Assembly: GCF_020080835.1 (NCBI RefSeq) | Contig: NC_058161.1 | Coordinates: forward strand, 1,612,001 to 1,676,000 | Direction of reading: 5' to 3' | Length of the DNA stretch: 64,000 nucleotides | Source of the DNA: Cotesia glomerata | Taxonomy: Eukaryota; Arthropoda; Insecta; Hymenoptera; Braconidae | Part shown: positions 31,078 to 41,791 of the stretch, in pieces | How the letters are laid out: each line of letters starts with the position of its first letter | How positions within the stretch are numbered: position 1 is the first letter of the stretch | Position numbers and translations under genes: made by a program | Notes under the pieces: model-generated | The model's input: the letters and a program-made list of their open reading frames with translations, nothing else | Database searches by the model: none | What the model was told of the DNA's origin: nothing

Positions 31078-31294
31078 AAAAATTAGGAAAACGGTTAACC
31101 CTAAATGGACAGCGGTGCTTCTCGGCCTATCTTAACTTACCCCTCCCCAGTGCTCTGTTAGCACGTCTGGGGATGTTGTAGGAGTATTTAGTAGCATAAC
31201 ATTAAAAATTTTATATTTGCTATTAATTTATTGTATTTATCACAAATTTGAGTTATATACATTAGAAATAACTTTTTTTTTTTTTTTGCAAATA
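31078..31294. other. Short unassigned segment between repeats
   Basis: Begins like a further repeat copy (aaattaggaaaacggttaac) and switches to unrelated sequence (acccctccccagtgctctgt). No gene seen. Confidence 0.4.
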
Positions 31295-31500
31295 AATTTT
31301 TTGCAACTTCCCGCTAATTCCGTTAATACCTGGCCGCTCTTCGAGCTCAAAAATACAATCTGTGTGTTGTTTTGAGCTCTCCGAGCTCCAAAAGATACCT
31401 TTTCTATGCTTTTGAGCTCTTTAAGCTCAAAAGTCTGATAGAAATTTCATAGAACACTATTTTTTGAATTTTCAAACCGCAATAACTTTTGAATGAATGA
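31295..31500. repeat. GAGCTC-hairpin repeat, copy 5 (5' part), abutting ankyrin ORF
   Basis: Contains the aacttcccgctaattcc end and three palindromes. It stops at gaatgaatgaac, where the broken ankyrin ORF begins. Confidence 0.75.
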
Positions 31501-31903
31501 ACATTATGGATGGATGGATCACGTCTTGATTTTTTGGATTTACAACGGAACTATCATGCTTCGCTAATATTCTAATCATCTTAAAATGACCCATTTCACA
31601 AGCGTGGTGTAAAGGTGTGAACCCAGGATTGTATTTTCCGCAACCTTCTAAAGTCGCAAAAGCTCCTTGCTTCAATAAATACTTAACTAAGTCAGCATAG
31701 TTGCGAATAGCGGCAAAATGGAGTGCAGTATTAATACTCATTTTGGACAAAAACCGCGCGATTTTGAATTGTCTATGTCTGATTGCTAATAATACTAAAG
31801 AACTGAACTTTGCACCACTGAGGATAAATTTCTTTGATAATTTAATAACTTTTTTCACATTTCCGGAGATGATAGCACTGAATAAATTTTTTTGAGCCTC
31901 CAT
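31472..31903 (-). pseudogene. Truncated ankyrin-family ORF (second)
   Basis: Starts MEAQKNLFSAIISGNVKKVI, close to the truncated ORF at 7560. Two ankyrin units follow (NTALHFAAIRNYADLVKYLL, GFTPLHHACEMGHFKMIRIL), then VVNPKNQDVIHP, aligning with VVNPEGLDDIHP of the intact protein. Relative to the 585-aa genes about 40 residues are missing after KMS. The 3' end is cut by the hairpin repeat at about 31500, so the last ~13 residues are repeat-derived. Confidence 0.75.
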
Positions 31904-32230
31904 AATTGTTAACTTATTATTTTCTTTGGAAAATCATTGATTTTTTCACAAACACGTTGGTTATCTTTGAATTTAAACGGATAGAAGTTAGTTTTTCACT
32001 TGTCGAACTGAAGCTAGAGTTTACTGGAGAGACAGTACTTTAATTATTGTGGCAGACAACTTACAAGCCCTTATTGTGGCAGACAAACTTCACAGGTCAG
32101 TAGGGATGGTTAATGAGTTTTTCATTAGGTTATCATTCTATCTCTTTTTGATTTTACCTGGTCATGCACTATGAAAGGGAATTAAACTTTAGTTTTAATT
32201 GTACTTTTAAATTTTGTATTTCTAATAACA
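31904..32230 (-). promoter_or_regulatory. Upstream region of second truncated ankyrin ORF
   Basis: Inverted homologue of 7120-7559, including the 5' UTR sequence immediately before ATG. A short duplication of ttattgtggcagacaa occurs near 32045-32090. Confidence 0.5.
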
Positions 32231-33120
32231 AAAGGAAATGGTAATAATAATTTATAACTAATTTGTCGTCTAGGAAAATTTAAATTTTGGTATCTGCGAA
32301 AATTTTATTTTTAGTTTAAATATTATGTTAAGTTTTATTTTTAATTATTACTTTTGTTTATTATCGGGATGATTTTAAATATTGGCGCTTGAATCAGAGA
32401 GTATTAAAAAATTTTTAATAAATAAAAAATGATAAAAAAATAAAATTGTTAGTCTTGAATAATTAAATTAAAAATTTTATAAAATTATAATGATTTTTTT
32501 TTTATAATGAATATTATTAAATTATTTAAGAAAAAATTGAAATTTTAATTAATATTCTAATATAATTAATTTAATAATATTATATTTAATTAGTTTATAA
32601 GTTAGGAATAACAAATAAATTTTATATATTTTTTAAATTATTGTATTTAACAACTATTTTTTTTGTTGTAACAATTTTTGGTGTTAGCAATAAGAATAAT
32701 TTAACAATAAATAATTTTTGTACATTAACAAATTAACAACTAAATAACTAAATTAACAAATAAATAACTTAATTTAATTTGATATGTAGATACAAAATCC
32801 GAAAAGAGATTTTTTTAAGCTGCTATACAAATAAATAAATTAAAGTCGTGAAAGAATTACAATTACACTTTCAATAATTATTGCACAACCGTTAATTTAC
32901 TACTAAATAAATAAATAAATAAATAATTATGTCTATCAATTTCTAAATTAAAGCTTATTTCATAAGTATGGAACTGAAATTAACAATCTGTCAATTTTAA
33001 AGATTTCTAAAACTAAATTATTACTTACAAAAAAAAAAAAAAAAAAAAAAAATTGTCGATGTCTGTTAATTTTAATATCAGTTGATTATTATTGATTCCA
33101 GTATTTTTTTTTAGAGTAAA
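32231..33120. other. AT-rich gap
   Basis: No gene or clear element. Runs of AAAT/ATAA (32905-32930) and A23 (33030-33050). Confidence 0.5.
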
Positions 33121-33124
33121 ATAG

Positions 33125-34214
33125 AAGACCCAGTTATTGACACTGGCTTAGTTGATTGACACTTGTAATTGTTATTCTGATAAAACAAATTAAATGTTTT
33201 CAAAAAACCAAATTATCTCAAAATTTATAATTAAAAAATTATATTTCCTTGATTCAGAAAGATGATTTTAAATGATTACCTTAATGTTAAGGGGGGAAAT
33301 ACGTGTACAGGCTTAAAACGATTCAATTTTTTTTTTTTTTATAAATCGCTTGTTAAACTATTCAAAAATATAGATTGAAAATTTAAAGTCAAAATTTCCA
33401 TTCGTTCAAAAGTTATAAGCGATTTATTAATTACTTTAATACTATTTTACATTAACTTTTTCTGTCACTTTTTTTTCAAACGCGTTTTTCTCGAAACGAG
33501 TTTTTTCAAAACTGTGTGCAGTCTAGCTCAAAGAGTTTTAAACCAATCATCTTGCGATATGGCTTATAATTTGCTTTATACAATTACCTTGAATATGAAC
33601 CTCAATCGAAAGCGATATTTTTATTTAAACTATTTTTTTTTAATAGACAATGTATGAAAAAGTGATAAAAAATCACGACTTAATTTTACAGCCCTGTAAA
33701 AAATGGAAATTTTTACTTTTTTTTTGTGGAATTGAGGTTCATATGGAAGATACACATATAAATGAAGTAATTTTTCTGTGCCATTGATTTCAAATAAAAA
33801 TTGTGGCTTCCGTACTGCACACAGATTGCTAAATCGGATGACAACCTACGATGTGTATTAGCTGATATCTCCGCTATTTGTTAACTTATATTATTGTTTA
33901 ATACGAAAAAATACTCATAAATATATGTATAAAATAACCTGATAGTTTCAATAAATAATATTAATTTCTTATACCTTAAAAAAATTAATGAAAATCAGCA
34001 TGAAAACGGCCTTCTACACGTATTTCCCCCCTTAATTGTATATCTATATAGTATTCAAATCAGATTTTTTTAAATAATTTAAAATAATTTTTAATCATTT
34101 CAAATTAGATTTTTTAATCAGGGTTATTAATTTATTAAAAACGATTTGTTTTATTTAATTAAAATAAAATTGCAACTGTCAATAACTAAGCCAGTGTCAA
34201 TAACTGGGTCTTCC
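33125..34214. mobile_element. ~1.1-kb element with ~55-bp inverted ends
   Basis: Ends gaagacccagttattgacac and the complement ending gtgtcaataactgggtcttc continue inward with few mismatches. No coding capacity. A TTAA-flanked element is nested inside. Confidence 0.7.
33291..34031. mobile_element. 741-bp MITE with TTAA duplication (piggyBac-like), nested
   Basis: Inverted ends ggggggaaatacgtgta/tacacgtatttcccccc sit inside TTAA (33287-33290, 34032-34035). No ORF. It differs in termini from the TTAA element at 3090, so it is another family. Confidence 0.8.
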
Positions 34215-34603
34215 CTGTTTAAAAAAATTAATTGAAAAGAATTGATAATGATGAAATTTGAATTCTTTTCAATAATTTCAATTCTTGTGTTTATATATAT
34301 TATAGATATAGAGTTTGCATAGAGTGACCGCTTTTCAATTCTTTTCAATCAGTATTTATAATCAGGGTTTCACCTTAATATATCTGATGCGTGATATCGA
34401 TTGTACCCTAGTAAAATAGCTAACTTCTAATTAAAAACACCCAGAAATTCGCTATCTTACCAAAGTACCTTCGATGGATGTTATGCGATGAGATCCCATG
34501 ATTAAATTAAGAAAAATTAATTTAAACGCGATTTTCTGCCATGGGATCGATCGAAGGTGATTTTAATAATTTTATTTATGATGATGACCGATACATAATA
34601 ATA
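34215..34603. other. Outer part of ankyrin inverted duplication (right arm)
   Basis: 34365-34601 is the reverse complement, with changes, of 13391-13630 (gatcgatcgaaggtg, atctgatgcg). 34215-34350 is AT-rich with a diverged inverted pair around gaaaagaattga. Confidence 0.7.
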
Positions 34604-35639
34604 AACTGATAGAAGAATTTGTTTATAGCACGGAAAATAATGTGCAGTATCATTTACTACAAGATTGCAGTAAATGTTTCTGTAGTTACAAATATTATAT
34701 AAATGATAACAGTTACTCAATATGCGTCAAATTTTACTAAGTCAATAATTTGAATTTACTCCAATCTTGCGGTAAATTCTATTGCAAACCGCAGTAACAA
34801 ATACTTCACGCGGGAGTTGAAAGTACTACTGACGGAACCGTTTCTGCTAAGAAACCGTTTTCTAAGAAAAAACTTAATAACGTTGTAGAAAATCTACAAC
34901 TTAAATAATAACTACATCAATTAACCATTACTAATAAACAATAATGATTATTGACTAAATAATTATACAGAGTGTCCCAGAAGTAACGGACGCCATTGTA
35001 GCATCTGATAAACAAAATAATTCTGAGACGAAAAGTCCTTAGCCATTTTTTAATCAGACGCATAGATAATTAATTATTAATTAAAATAACGTCCTTTTAT
35101 GCGTTAGAGAGAGATCATTAGTGTCAAGTCAAGTGCGTTCCAACGAAGACGCTTGCACGTGTGAATGTGTAAGTAAATATGTGTGACTACGTAGCTATAG
35201 AAACTAGTTAGTCATACAGTTAGTTGTGTCTTTGTTTGGCACATACTTTACTAGACACTGGCGCTCTCTCTCTAACAAATAAAGAGACGTTATTCTTAAT
35301 TAATAATTATTTATCTATGCGGTTAATTGAAAAATGGCTAAGGGATTTTTCGTCTCAGAATTATTTGTTTCTTCAGATGCTACAATGGCGTCCGTGACTT
35401 TTGGGACACCCTGTATATGATAATAATAATAATCAAATAATTATAATAATAATAATAATAGTGAAATAATGATAATAATTAGATATTACTAATTATAAAT
35501 AATAATAATTAAATTATATTACAAAGGAGTGGGTGAAAGATATGACACCCACCGTTTAATACTAAAAAGTGCTCTCTAGTAAATAATTTGTAAACTATTA
35601 ACAAATAGTTTTTAATACAAATAAATCCTTCTATCAGTG
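34604..35639. mobile_element. 1.04-kb TA-flanked element, cactgatagaagg family
   Basis: Ends aactgatagaag and cttctatcagtg (inverted), with TA at 34602-34603 and 35640-35641. Comparison with the ankyrin arm at 12085 confirms the insertion point. Family members or pieces lie at 40066-40338 and 40437. It carries the 444-bp foldback element at 34968. Confidence 0.75.
34968..35411. mobile_element. 444-bp mariner-type foldback element
   Basis: Nearly the whole element is an inverted repeat of ~200 bp per arm, starting cagagtgtcccagaagtaac and ending ggacaccctg. TA duplications lie at 34966-34967 and 35412-35413. The terminal cagrgtgtccca motif is typical of mariner-like inverted repeats. Confidence 0.85.
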
Positions 35640-35676
35640 TATGTAACGTCAGATGTAAACTCTTAAATTTCAATTT

Positions 35677-37434
35677 TTAAAAGTTTCTGTATCTGAAGTT
35701 AGGCGGCTGAAACTTCACTACCAATTGTTTTAATTCTTTGTTACTAAAACAATAAGCAATATACTCACAGCAATCAAAAGGAATTACTTGCTGAAATAAA
35801 TTCGAGATTATTTCAATACTTTTTCCTAGTGTCTCGCTTTTGGCTAGGGCATAGTTAACTTTATACGAAAACCACTTTGAATAATAAAAGGTACACTTTT
35901 CACGATAAAAATTATAAAAATCGAATCCTACTAAAAAATCCTGATTAAAAGCAAGTTTCACCAATTTCTCTCGATCTTGAACAATAAAATCCCAGCAAGT
36001 AATTCCACTTGGTCCCATTTGTAGACTCTTTAAAAAATTTTCACTTTCTAACATATATCTTTTGTCCTCACAATAATAAAAGTCCGCATTATCTCTTTGA
36101 ATTTTCGAAACAAAAGCTTTGATGTTCTGCAGAGTATTTTCAGTTGCGTAGAAGCCAATTTTATGCCGATTTTCGATAAAAGCTGCCAAAAAACTCTGCA
36201 ACAACAAAGCGTCAACTTGTAAACTTTCTTTAATAGTGTAATCATTTCTAATATCTTCGTCGATGGCCTTTAGATCAAAAGCTGCAAACTCTATAAGAGA
36301 ATAGTCCAAATTTCTGAATCCTAACGGCGTCATGTATAAAAGAAACCGAACTGCCAGAGTCCTTCCAAAGTAAATCGCGAGATCGAGAATTGATATGAAA
36401 TTCGGATTAAATTTAAACGAACACTGAGCGAAAATATTAGCACCATTATTAATCAAAATTTCGATTTTTTCCTTGTCATGTTGCGGATCAGGAGAAGTCA
36501 AAAAGAAATACCGAGATTGGTGGGCTTCACGGACGTTGTATACATAGTGCAAAGCGGTATTACCAAAAGAGTCGACGTCATTGACAGAAGGCCGTCGGTT
36601 CAAAATCATCTGAAGTGGTTCCAATTCGTTTACTTGCGCAGCAATCATAAGTGGAGTTATACCCGATTTTGTTTTTATATTAACATTTGCTCCTCTGTTA
36701 ACTAACAAATCGATAATGGGTAGATCGCGTTTAATCACTGCCCAGTGCAGCAAAGTCGGCTCTTCATTTGGCAGCCCAAAAATCTGGTCGAAAGGATCCC
36801 TGCGCGTTTCATAAATACTCTCAGAAAAAGTCAGGTTGATATTGGAAGCGTAATTCAACAAGAGTGATGTTACTTCCCAATTGTAGTACGAGACAGAAAG
36901 CTGAATTGGATGGATGTCATCAATGCCTTTTGGGTTTACTACTTCGCTATTGTACTTTACCAATATGCTGGCACACTTTACTTTGTTGTAGATGCAGGTG
37001 TAGTGCAGCGGTGTGAATCCACGGTTGTCTTTTCCTCGGCCTTTCAAATCAGCACGTGCTCCGTGTCTGGTCAGATACTTAAGGACGTTGATACGCTCGC
37101 TCAAAGCTGCGAAATGAAGTGCAGAACACCCGTTTCTTGATTGACCGTTCAAATTCGCACCATTTTTCACTAGACTCTTGACTACTTCCAAATCCCCCAG
37201 ATAAGATGCGTACAACAATGGAGTGGTGAAAGAATAACTTCTCTTCTGCTGCTTCAAACTGGCGAAATGTTGGATCAGAAGTTGGGCGATTTTCGATTCT
37301 TTACGGCTAACTGCTAATGTTATTAAAAGTCCGCTAAATTTGACATCGAATTTGCGGAGTTTACTTAACACTTTTTTAACTTTACGCACATTTCCTGACA
37401 TTATTGCACGCACTAAATCGTTTCGAGTTGCCAT
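35677..37434 (-). CDS. Intronless ankyrin-repeat protein, 585 aa, paralogue
   Basis: Same length and architecture as the 10292-12049 protein and roughly 75% identical by eye. It starts MATRNDLVRAIMSGNVRKVK. Repeats include TTPLLYASYLGDLEVVKSLV, NGCSALHFAALSERINVLKY, GFTPLHYTCIYNKVKCASIL, EPTLLHWAVIKRDLPIIDLL and SGITPLMIAAQVNELEPLQM. The PRANC-like tail is VIPFDCCEYIAYCFSNKELK. No internal stop, frameshift or intron is present, so both copies appear maintained. Conserved blocks (SGITPLMIAA, FGLPNEEPTLLHWAV) are identical between the two. The role is unknown; protein binding is the safe inference, and ubiquitin-ligase adaptor or venom/maternal function is speculative. Confidence 0.85.
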   Translation of the reverse strand: MATRNDLVRAIMSGNVRKVKKVLSKLRKFDVKFSGLLITLAVSRKESKIAQLLIQHFASLKQQKRSYSFTTPLLYASYLGDLEVVKSLVKNGANLNGQSRNGCSALHFAALSERINVLKYLTRHGARADLKGRGKDNRGFTPLHYTCIYNKVKCASILVKYNSEVVNPKGIDDIHPIQLSVSYYNWEVTSLLLNYASNINLTFSESIYETRRDPFDQIFGLPNEEPTLLHWAVIKRDLPIIDLLVNRGANVNIKTKSGITPLMIAAQVNELEPLQMILNRRPSVNDVDSFGNTALHYVYNVREAHQSRYFFLTSPDPQHDKEKIEILINNGANIFAQCSFKFNPNFISILDLAIYFGRTLAVRFLLYMTPLGFRNLDYSLIEFAAFDLKAIDEDIRNDYTIKESLQVDALLLQSFLAAFIENRHKIGFYATENTLQNIKAFVSKIQRDNADFYYCEDKRYMLESENFLKSLQMGPSGITCWDFIVQDREKLVKLAFNQDFLVGFDFYNFYREKCTFYYSKWFSYKVNYALAKSETLGKSIEIISNLFQQVIPFDCCEYIAYCFSNKELKQLVVKFQPPNFRYRNF

Positions 37435-38080
37435 AAAACGTTATTTATTACTTCCTTCTTTAGAAAATCACTGGATGTTTTTGGAACAATGTCAATTTTT
37501 TATAATTGGAATCCGCGGAATTGCACAAAATTTGGATAAGAACCTACCTGGAAAATGAATCGCACAATTGGTAAGATTATTAAAATTTAAAACGTTCTTA
37601 CAGATGCTATTAATTGCAATAAATTCAGTTACAAGTATTCCATAAAACGTAATCCATAAACACGCGTCTATTTTTGAGATAAAAAAAACTCACGTGCTTC
37701 GAGATAAAAAATTTTGAAACCGCGAAAAAATTCACTTTGATTTAAAAATAAATTTTAGTTAAAGAAAAGAAATTTTTTTTTTTTAAAGAAACTAATTTTC
37801 CGTGAAATTCCATTCTTGATTTGAGATTTCCACGTGCTCTGATTGCAAAGCATGTTGGCTTAATTGAACTTACGTTGAAATTTATATCCATGAAAATTAT
37901 TTCAAATGCAGTTTCTGGAACATAACTAAGGAAAGATTTAGAAATCGCGGACTTTATATAGGTGCATCATGAGTAAGAGTTACAAAATGGAGGCCGATAA
38001 GATTCTTGCTTTTCAACATTTTCGCCCTCTTACAGAATTCAGTACAAGCTTCAAAATATAAGCTAATTTGTTCGTTCTTA
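37435..38080 (-). promoter_or_regulatory. Upstream region of ankyrin paralogue
   Basis: Inverted homologue of 10000-10291; aacatccagtgattttc (on the reverse strand, about 37465) aligns with the other gene's 5' UTR. Similarity fades near 38080, marking the outer limit of the duplicated arm. Confidence 0.5.
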
Positions 38081-39250
38081 TCAAACCTAAAAATGATTTA
38101 TTAGCTTAAATGACAGTTTAAATTCTATTAATTAGTATGGAATTATATATGAGTACTCATTATATATATATGTATAAGTATTACTTATATATACTTATAT
38201 ATATTTTTATGCTTATGATACATTTGACCAATTACGCTCCAAATAGTTTGTTTCCTTGTAACAACAATTTGATTTTGTTGAAAATTTGTCAAAACAAAAA
38301 TTTATGTTCAAAAATAAATAGTTTAAACTTTAGTAAAATTTTCAAAACATAAAGGTATGCAATTGATTTATTATTCCTTGTCATCATTTCCTTACCTTAT
38401 TTTTCAGTTGAAGTATTATCCCTGATGAGATTTAATGACCCATTGATAATCTTTTAATTACATAAGTCTATTGTTTACTTAAGAAAGTTTAGAATTTTAC
38501 GGTTGAAATTAAATTTTTTATTGTTGGCTATTGTCTATTGCTAATTTATTATTTTTCCGTAATTTATTTTTTTATCGAATTATCTTAATATCATTTTTTT
38601 GTTTCAAATTTAGGCAAACTTTGATTGCAACAATGATATTTACTTAATTTTTAAGGGAGTTGGTCACTTTTGTTAACGAGCAAATACATCTCAAATCCAA
38701 ACTAAGTATCCAGACCTAAACTTTAAAACCAAATGAGACAGCTTATTATAAATTCTCTTGTTCTTTTTATTTAATTTCAATAGAGAGATAAAGTCGATAA
38801 CATATAAGAATCAATGTTAAAAATGATATTCATTCCGAATTTTAGTTTTTAGCTTATAATTTATTTAACAATTTTTTTTTATAATTAGAAATTATTAAAA
38901 ATGTTCAGTTATCATATATTTTATAAAAAATGCAATTTTTTTTATGATAAATTTAATTTATAAGACATTGGTCAATTTTTTGAATTTTTGTAAAAATCAA
39001 ATTGTTATTAAAAAATCGGTAGTTTTAATGATAAAAAATTTTTTTGGAACTAAACTAAGCGTGATTTTCATGTATTTCGATCCGCTGAATATGAATTGAA
39101 ACTTTATAGAGACCACGAGCCGTTTTAAATGTAAAAAAATCACACAAACTCTCGAAAATTCCGAAAAAAGTAATTTTTCTCACCTCCGGGCGGAAAGCGT
39201 CAATTTTCCTCCCGCTGCGCTAAACGAAAATGCCGCTTTCCGCCTCCGTC
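38081..39250. other. AT-rich gap with a short GC-richer patch
   Basis: No gene seen. An AT dinucleotide-rich stretch lies at 38140-38210. At 39185-39250 a GC-richer stretch (cctccgggcggaaagcgtca) contains a short imperfect palindrome. Confidence 0.4.
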
Positions 39251-39256
39251 GAGGAG

Positions 39257-39400
39257 AAAAATAGTATACACACCACGGGCAGTAAATAAGAAAGCCTCAG
39301 ATCACATGTTTATTGACCTCGGCTTCGCCTCGGACAACAATTACATGTGATCTGAGACATTTCTTTTTTTACTGCCCTAGATGCGTAATATACTATTTTT
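39257..39400. repeat. 144-bp palindromic element
   Basis: The arms pair from aaaaatagtata (39257) with tatactattttt (39389). Inside, cctcagatcacatgt pairs with acatgtgatctgag around a loop containing ctcggcttcgcctcgg, itself a small hairpin. Probably a MITE. Confidence 0.75.
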
Positions 39401-39469
39401 TGTTTTTTTACTTTCGTTTTTGACTTTTGAAGACTTAATTGCTTGAGCCTGTAACCAGGGCATCTCCAC

Positions 39470-39949
39470 GTGGACACGGTGGGCAACAGAACCATCTGGC
39501 AGAGTCCCTGGGTTAACGGCATGTGTGCCGTCATGGCAGGTACAAGTGATAAGTACTTTACGATGCAGGGAGTCGGAGCCCCAGTATCGGCGTCTGGTCA
39601 GGGTGAGAAATCAGGCTCGCAGGCGCCGTCATCAAGCGACTGCAGCTCTTCAGAAGTGGGAAACTTGGCTACTGGAGAGTATACTATTACAAGAAGTAAT
39701 TCTCATCTGTGTAATAAAAGTCCTGATTCATTTTGTTACATTTGTGGAGGATTCAATTTGGAAAGGAATCGAAGATCGTTATCTGATAAGATCAAACAAA
39801 TTTATGAAGAATGTTTTAGTCTCCAAATTACTAATTTGGATTCAGCATGGGTTCCACATACACGGAAAGAAATACATTGTGGATATCACTATGTCACTAT
39901 GGGTGTGAACACTATACTGTATGGCTTAGAAGATTTTGATTCGATATAA
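39470..39949 (+). pseudogene. Zinc-binding (SPDSFCYICG) protein fragment
   Basis: The second half reads NKSPDSFCYICGGFNLERNR to DSAWVPHTRKEIHC. I recognise it as the N-terminal Cys/His module of a repeated arthropod protein family often linked to transposable elements. The expected second CxxC after PH is disrupted (only C and then GYHY). The first ~75 residues look unrelated. TTACAAG at about 39688-39694 might be an old splice acceptor. It ends in local duplicated sequence (tgtcactatgggtgtgaaca, echoed at 40021), so it is probably a dead fragment. Confidence 0.5.
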
Positions 39950-40065
39950 AAATGGTCAGCATAGATGATTTGGCTATGGTGGGAATAGTAACATCAACAA
40001 TAGTTATAGCTGATACGCCAATGTCACTATGGGCGTCAGACCCATACTGATTGGCGACATTTACG

Positions 40066-40338
40066 ACACTGATAGAAGGATTTATTTGTATTAAAAAAAT
40101 ATTTGTTAATAGTTAACAAATCATTTATTAGAGACCATTTTTTAGTATCAAACAAATATTTCTTAGTATTTAAAATGATTTGTTTGTATTTAATAATTCA
40201 GATATTCATTTATTAAATATTAATAAATCTTTTTAAATACTAAGAAATATTTGTTAAGGACTAAAAAGTCGTCTCTAATAAATGATTTGTTAAATATTAA
40301 CAAATATTTTTAACTATAAACAAATCCTTCTATCAGTG
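40066..40338. mobile_element. 273-bp MITE, cactgatagaagg family
   Basis: Inverted ends cactgatagaaggattt/aaatccttctatcagtg with inner inverted sequence (tttgttaatagttaacaaat). No clear TA flank here. Confidence 0.75.
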
Positions 40339-41791
40339 GATGCTCCTGGTAGAACAGTCTATCCGTTATTGTTATATCTCTTATGCTGATATTAGAGTAG
40401 TAACAAAATTAGTTTAATTAATTGAATGGGTTATGCACTGATAGAAGGATTTATTAACTGTTAATAATTTAATTTATTTGAAGACAATTATTTAATTTAT
40501 TAAATTTTAATAAATATTTTTTAACATTAAATAAATATCTATTTGGGTGGAAAGTACATTTGTTAATAGTTCATAAGTATTTATTAATAGTTAAGAAATA
40601 TTTATTAACAATTAGTAAATATTTTATAGAGTGAATTTGTTTCGCTTGCAATTTGCAATGTCATATGATATAAAGAAAATATGGCTTACAAATAAAAATC
40701 ATCTTTATAAATTATTTGCATTAATTATATTACATTATAATAACATTTATTATAAAATACCAAATTTTATCATAGCTCATAATTATCTTTTATATTTTTA
40801 AATATTAAAAACGTTAATTTATTTAGTGAATTTAATTATTATCATGTATTCCAGCTATAAGGTTATAAAAAGTGTCAAAAGGGAATTGCTATTTTTACTT
40901 TTTATTTTAAATAAATATTCGTTAACAGTTAACAAATGTTCATTAACCATTAATAAATATTTTTAACAGTTAATAAATTGTACTAAACAAATTACTTATT
41001 AACTGTTAATAAATATTTGTTACCTGTTAACAAATATTTATTAACATTTAATAAATAATTTATAAACTGTTAATAAATATTCATTAAATCCTATGATGTT
41101 AAGAAATCATTTGTTAACAGTTAATAAAGCTTTAAGGTATTAACAAACAAGTAAATGGGAGTTTTGTTATACGTAAGTGAATTTGTAGCCGATTGAAAGA
41201 AATATTAGGTATTATCCAGAAATCTTCAAATCTAAAGATACTCTTAAATGCACTGTGGCAATAAAGTCTAGGTGAAAATTTTCGTAATTATAAACTCATT
41301 AAGAAAAATATCTTTTAATGAGTTTATAAATTAAGTTAGAAAAATAATAATTTTGCAATAATAAGGAAAACTCTTGAACAACATTTTTTTTTAACTATAA
41401 CCGAAAATAAATTTTAGTTAAGACAGGTGTTAAGAATAATAAATAATTAAAGATAAAGATAGACAAATAATGACTCAAAATAAATAGTTAATTAATAAAA
41501 CTACAAAGTAAAATAGAGTTTAAATGTTAAGATATATGAATGAACAAATTGAACTACTAATTAATTATTAACAATGATTGACTAATTGTCCATTAAACTT
41601 TCAGTCGATTGTTAATATAAAGTGTTTAATTGTAGTTTAATCGCTCAAATAATTTAATTACGTATTAATTAATTTAAGAAATGTTAATATTTAAATTTTT
41701 CATATAGTAAAGTACAAGTTAACATTAAGATCTCTGTGTGCATATGTGTGTGTGTGTATAGATGCGCCTATCCATTATCACAAATGTACAG
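40339..41791. other. AT-rich region with a broken MITE and TTAACAAAT repeats
   Basis: A further cactgatagaaggattt end starts at 40437 without a matching far end. Around 40480-41150 the motif ttaacaaatatttattaaca recurs many times in both orientations, probably degraded MITE interior. No gene seen. Confidence 0.55.
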
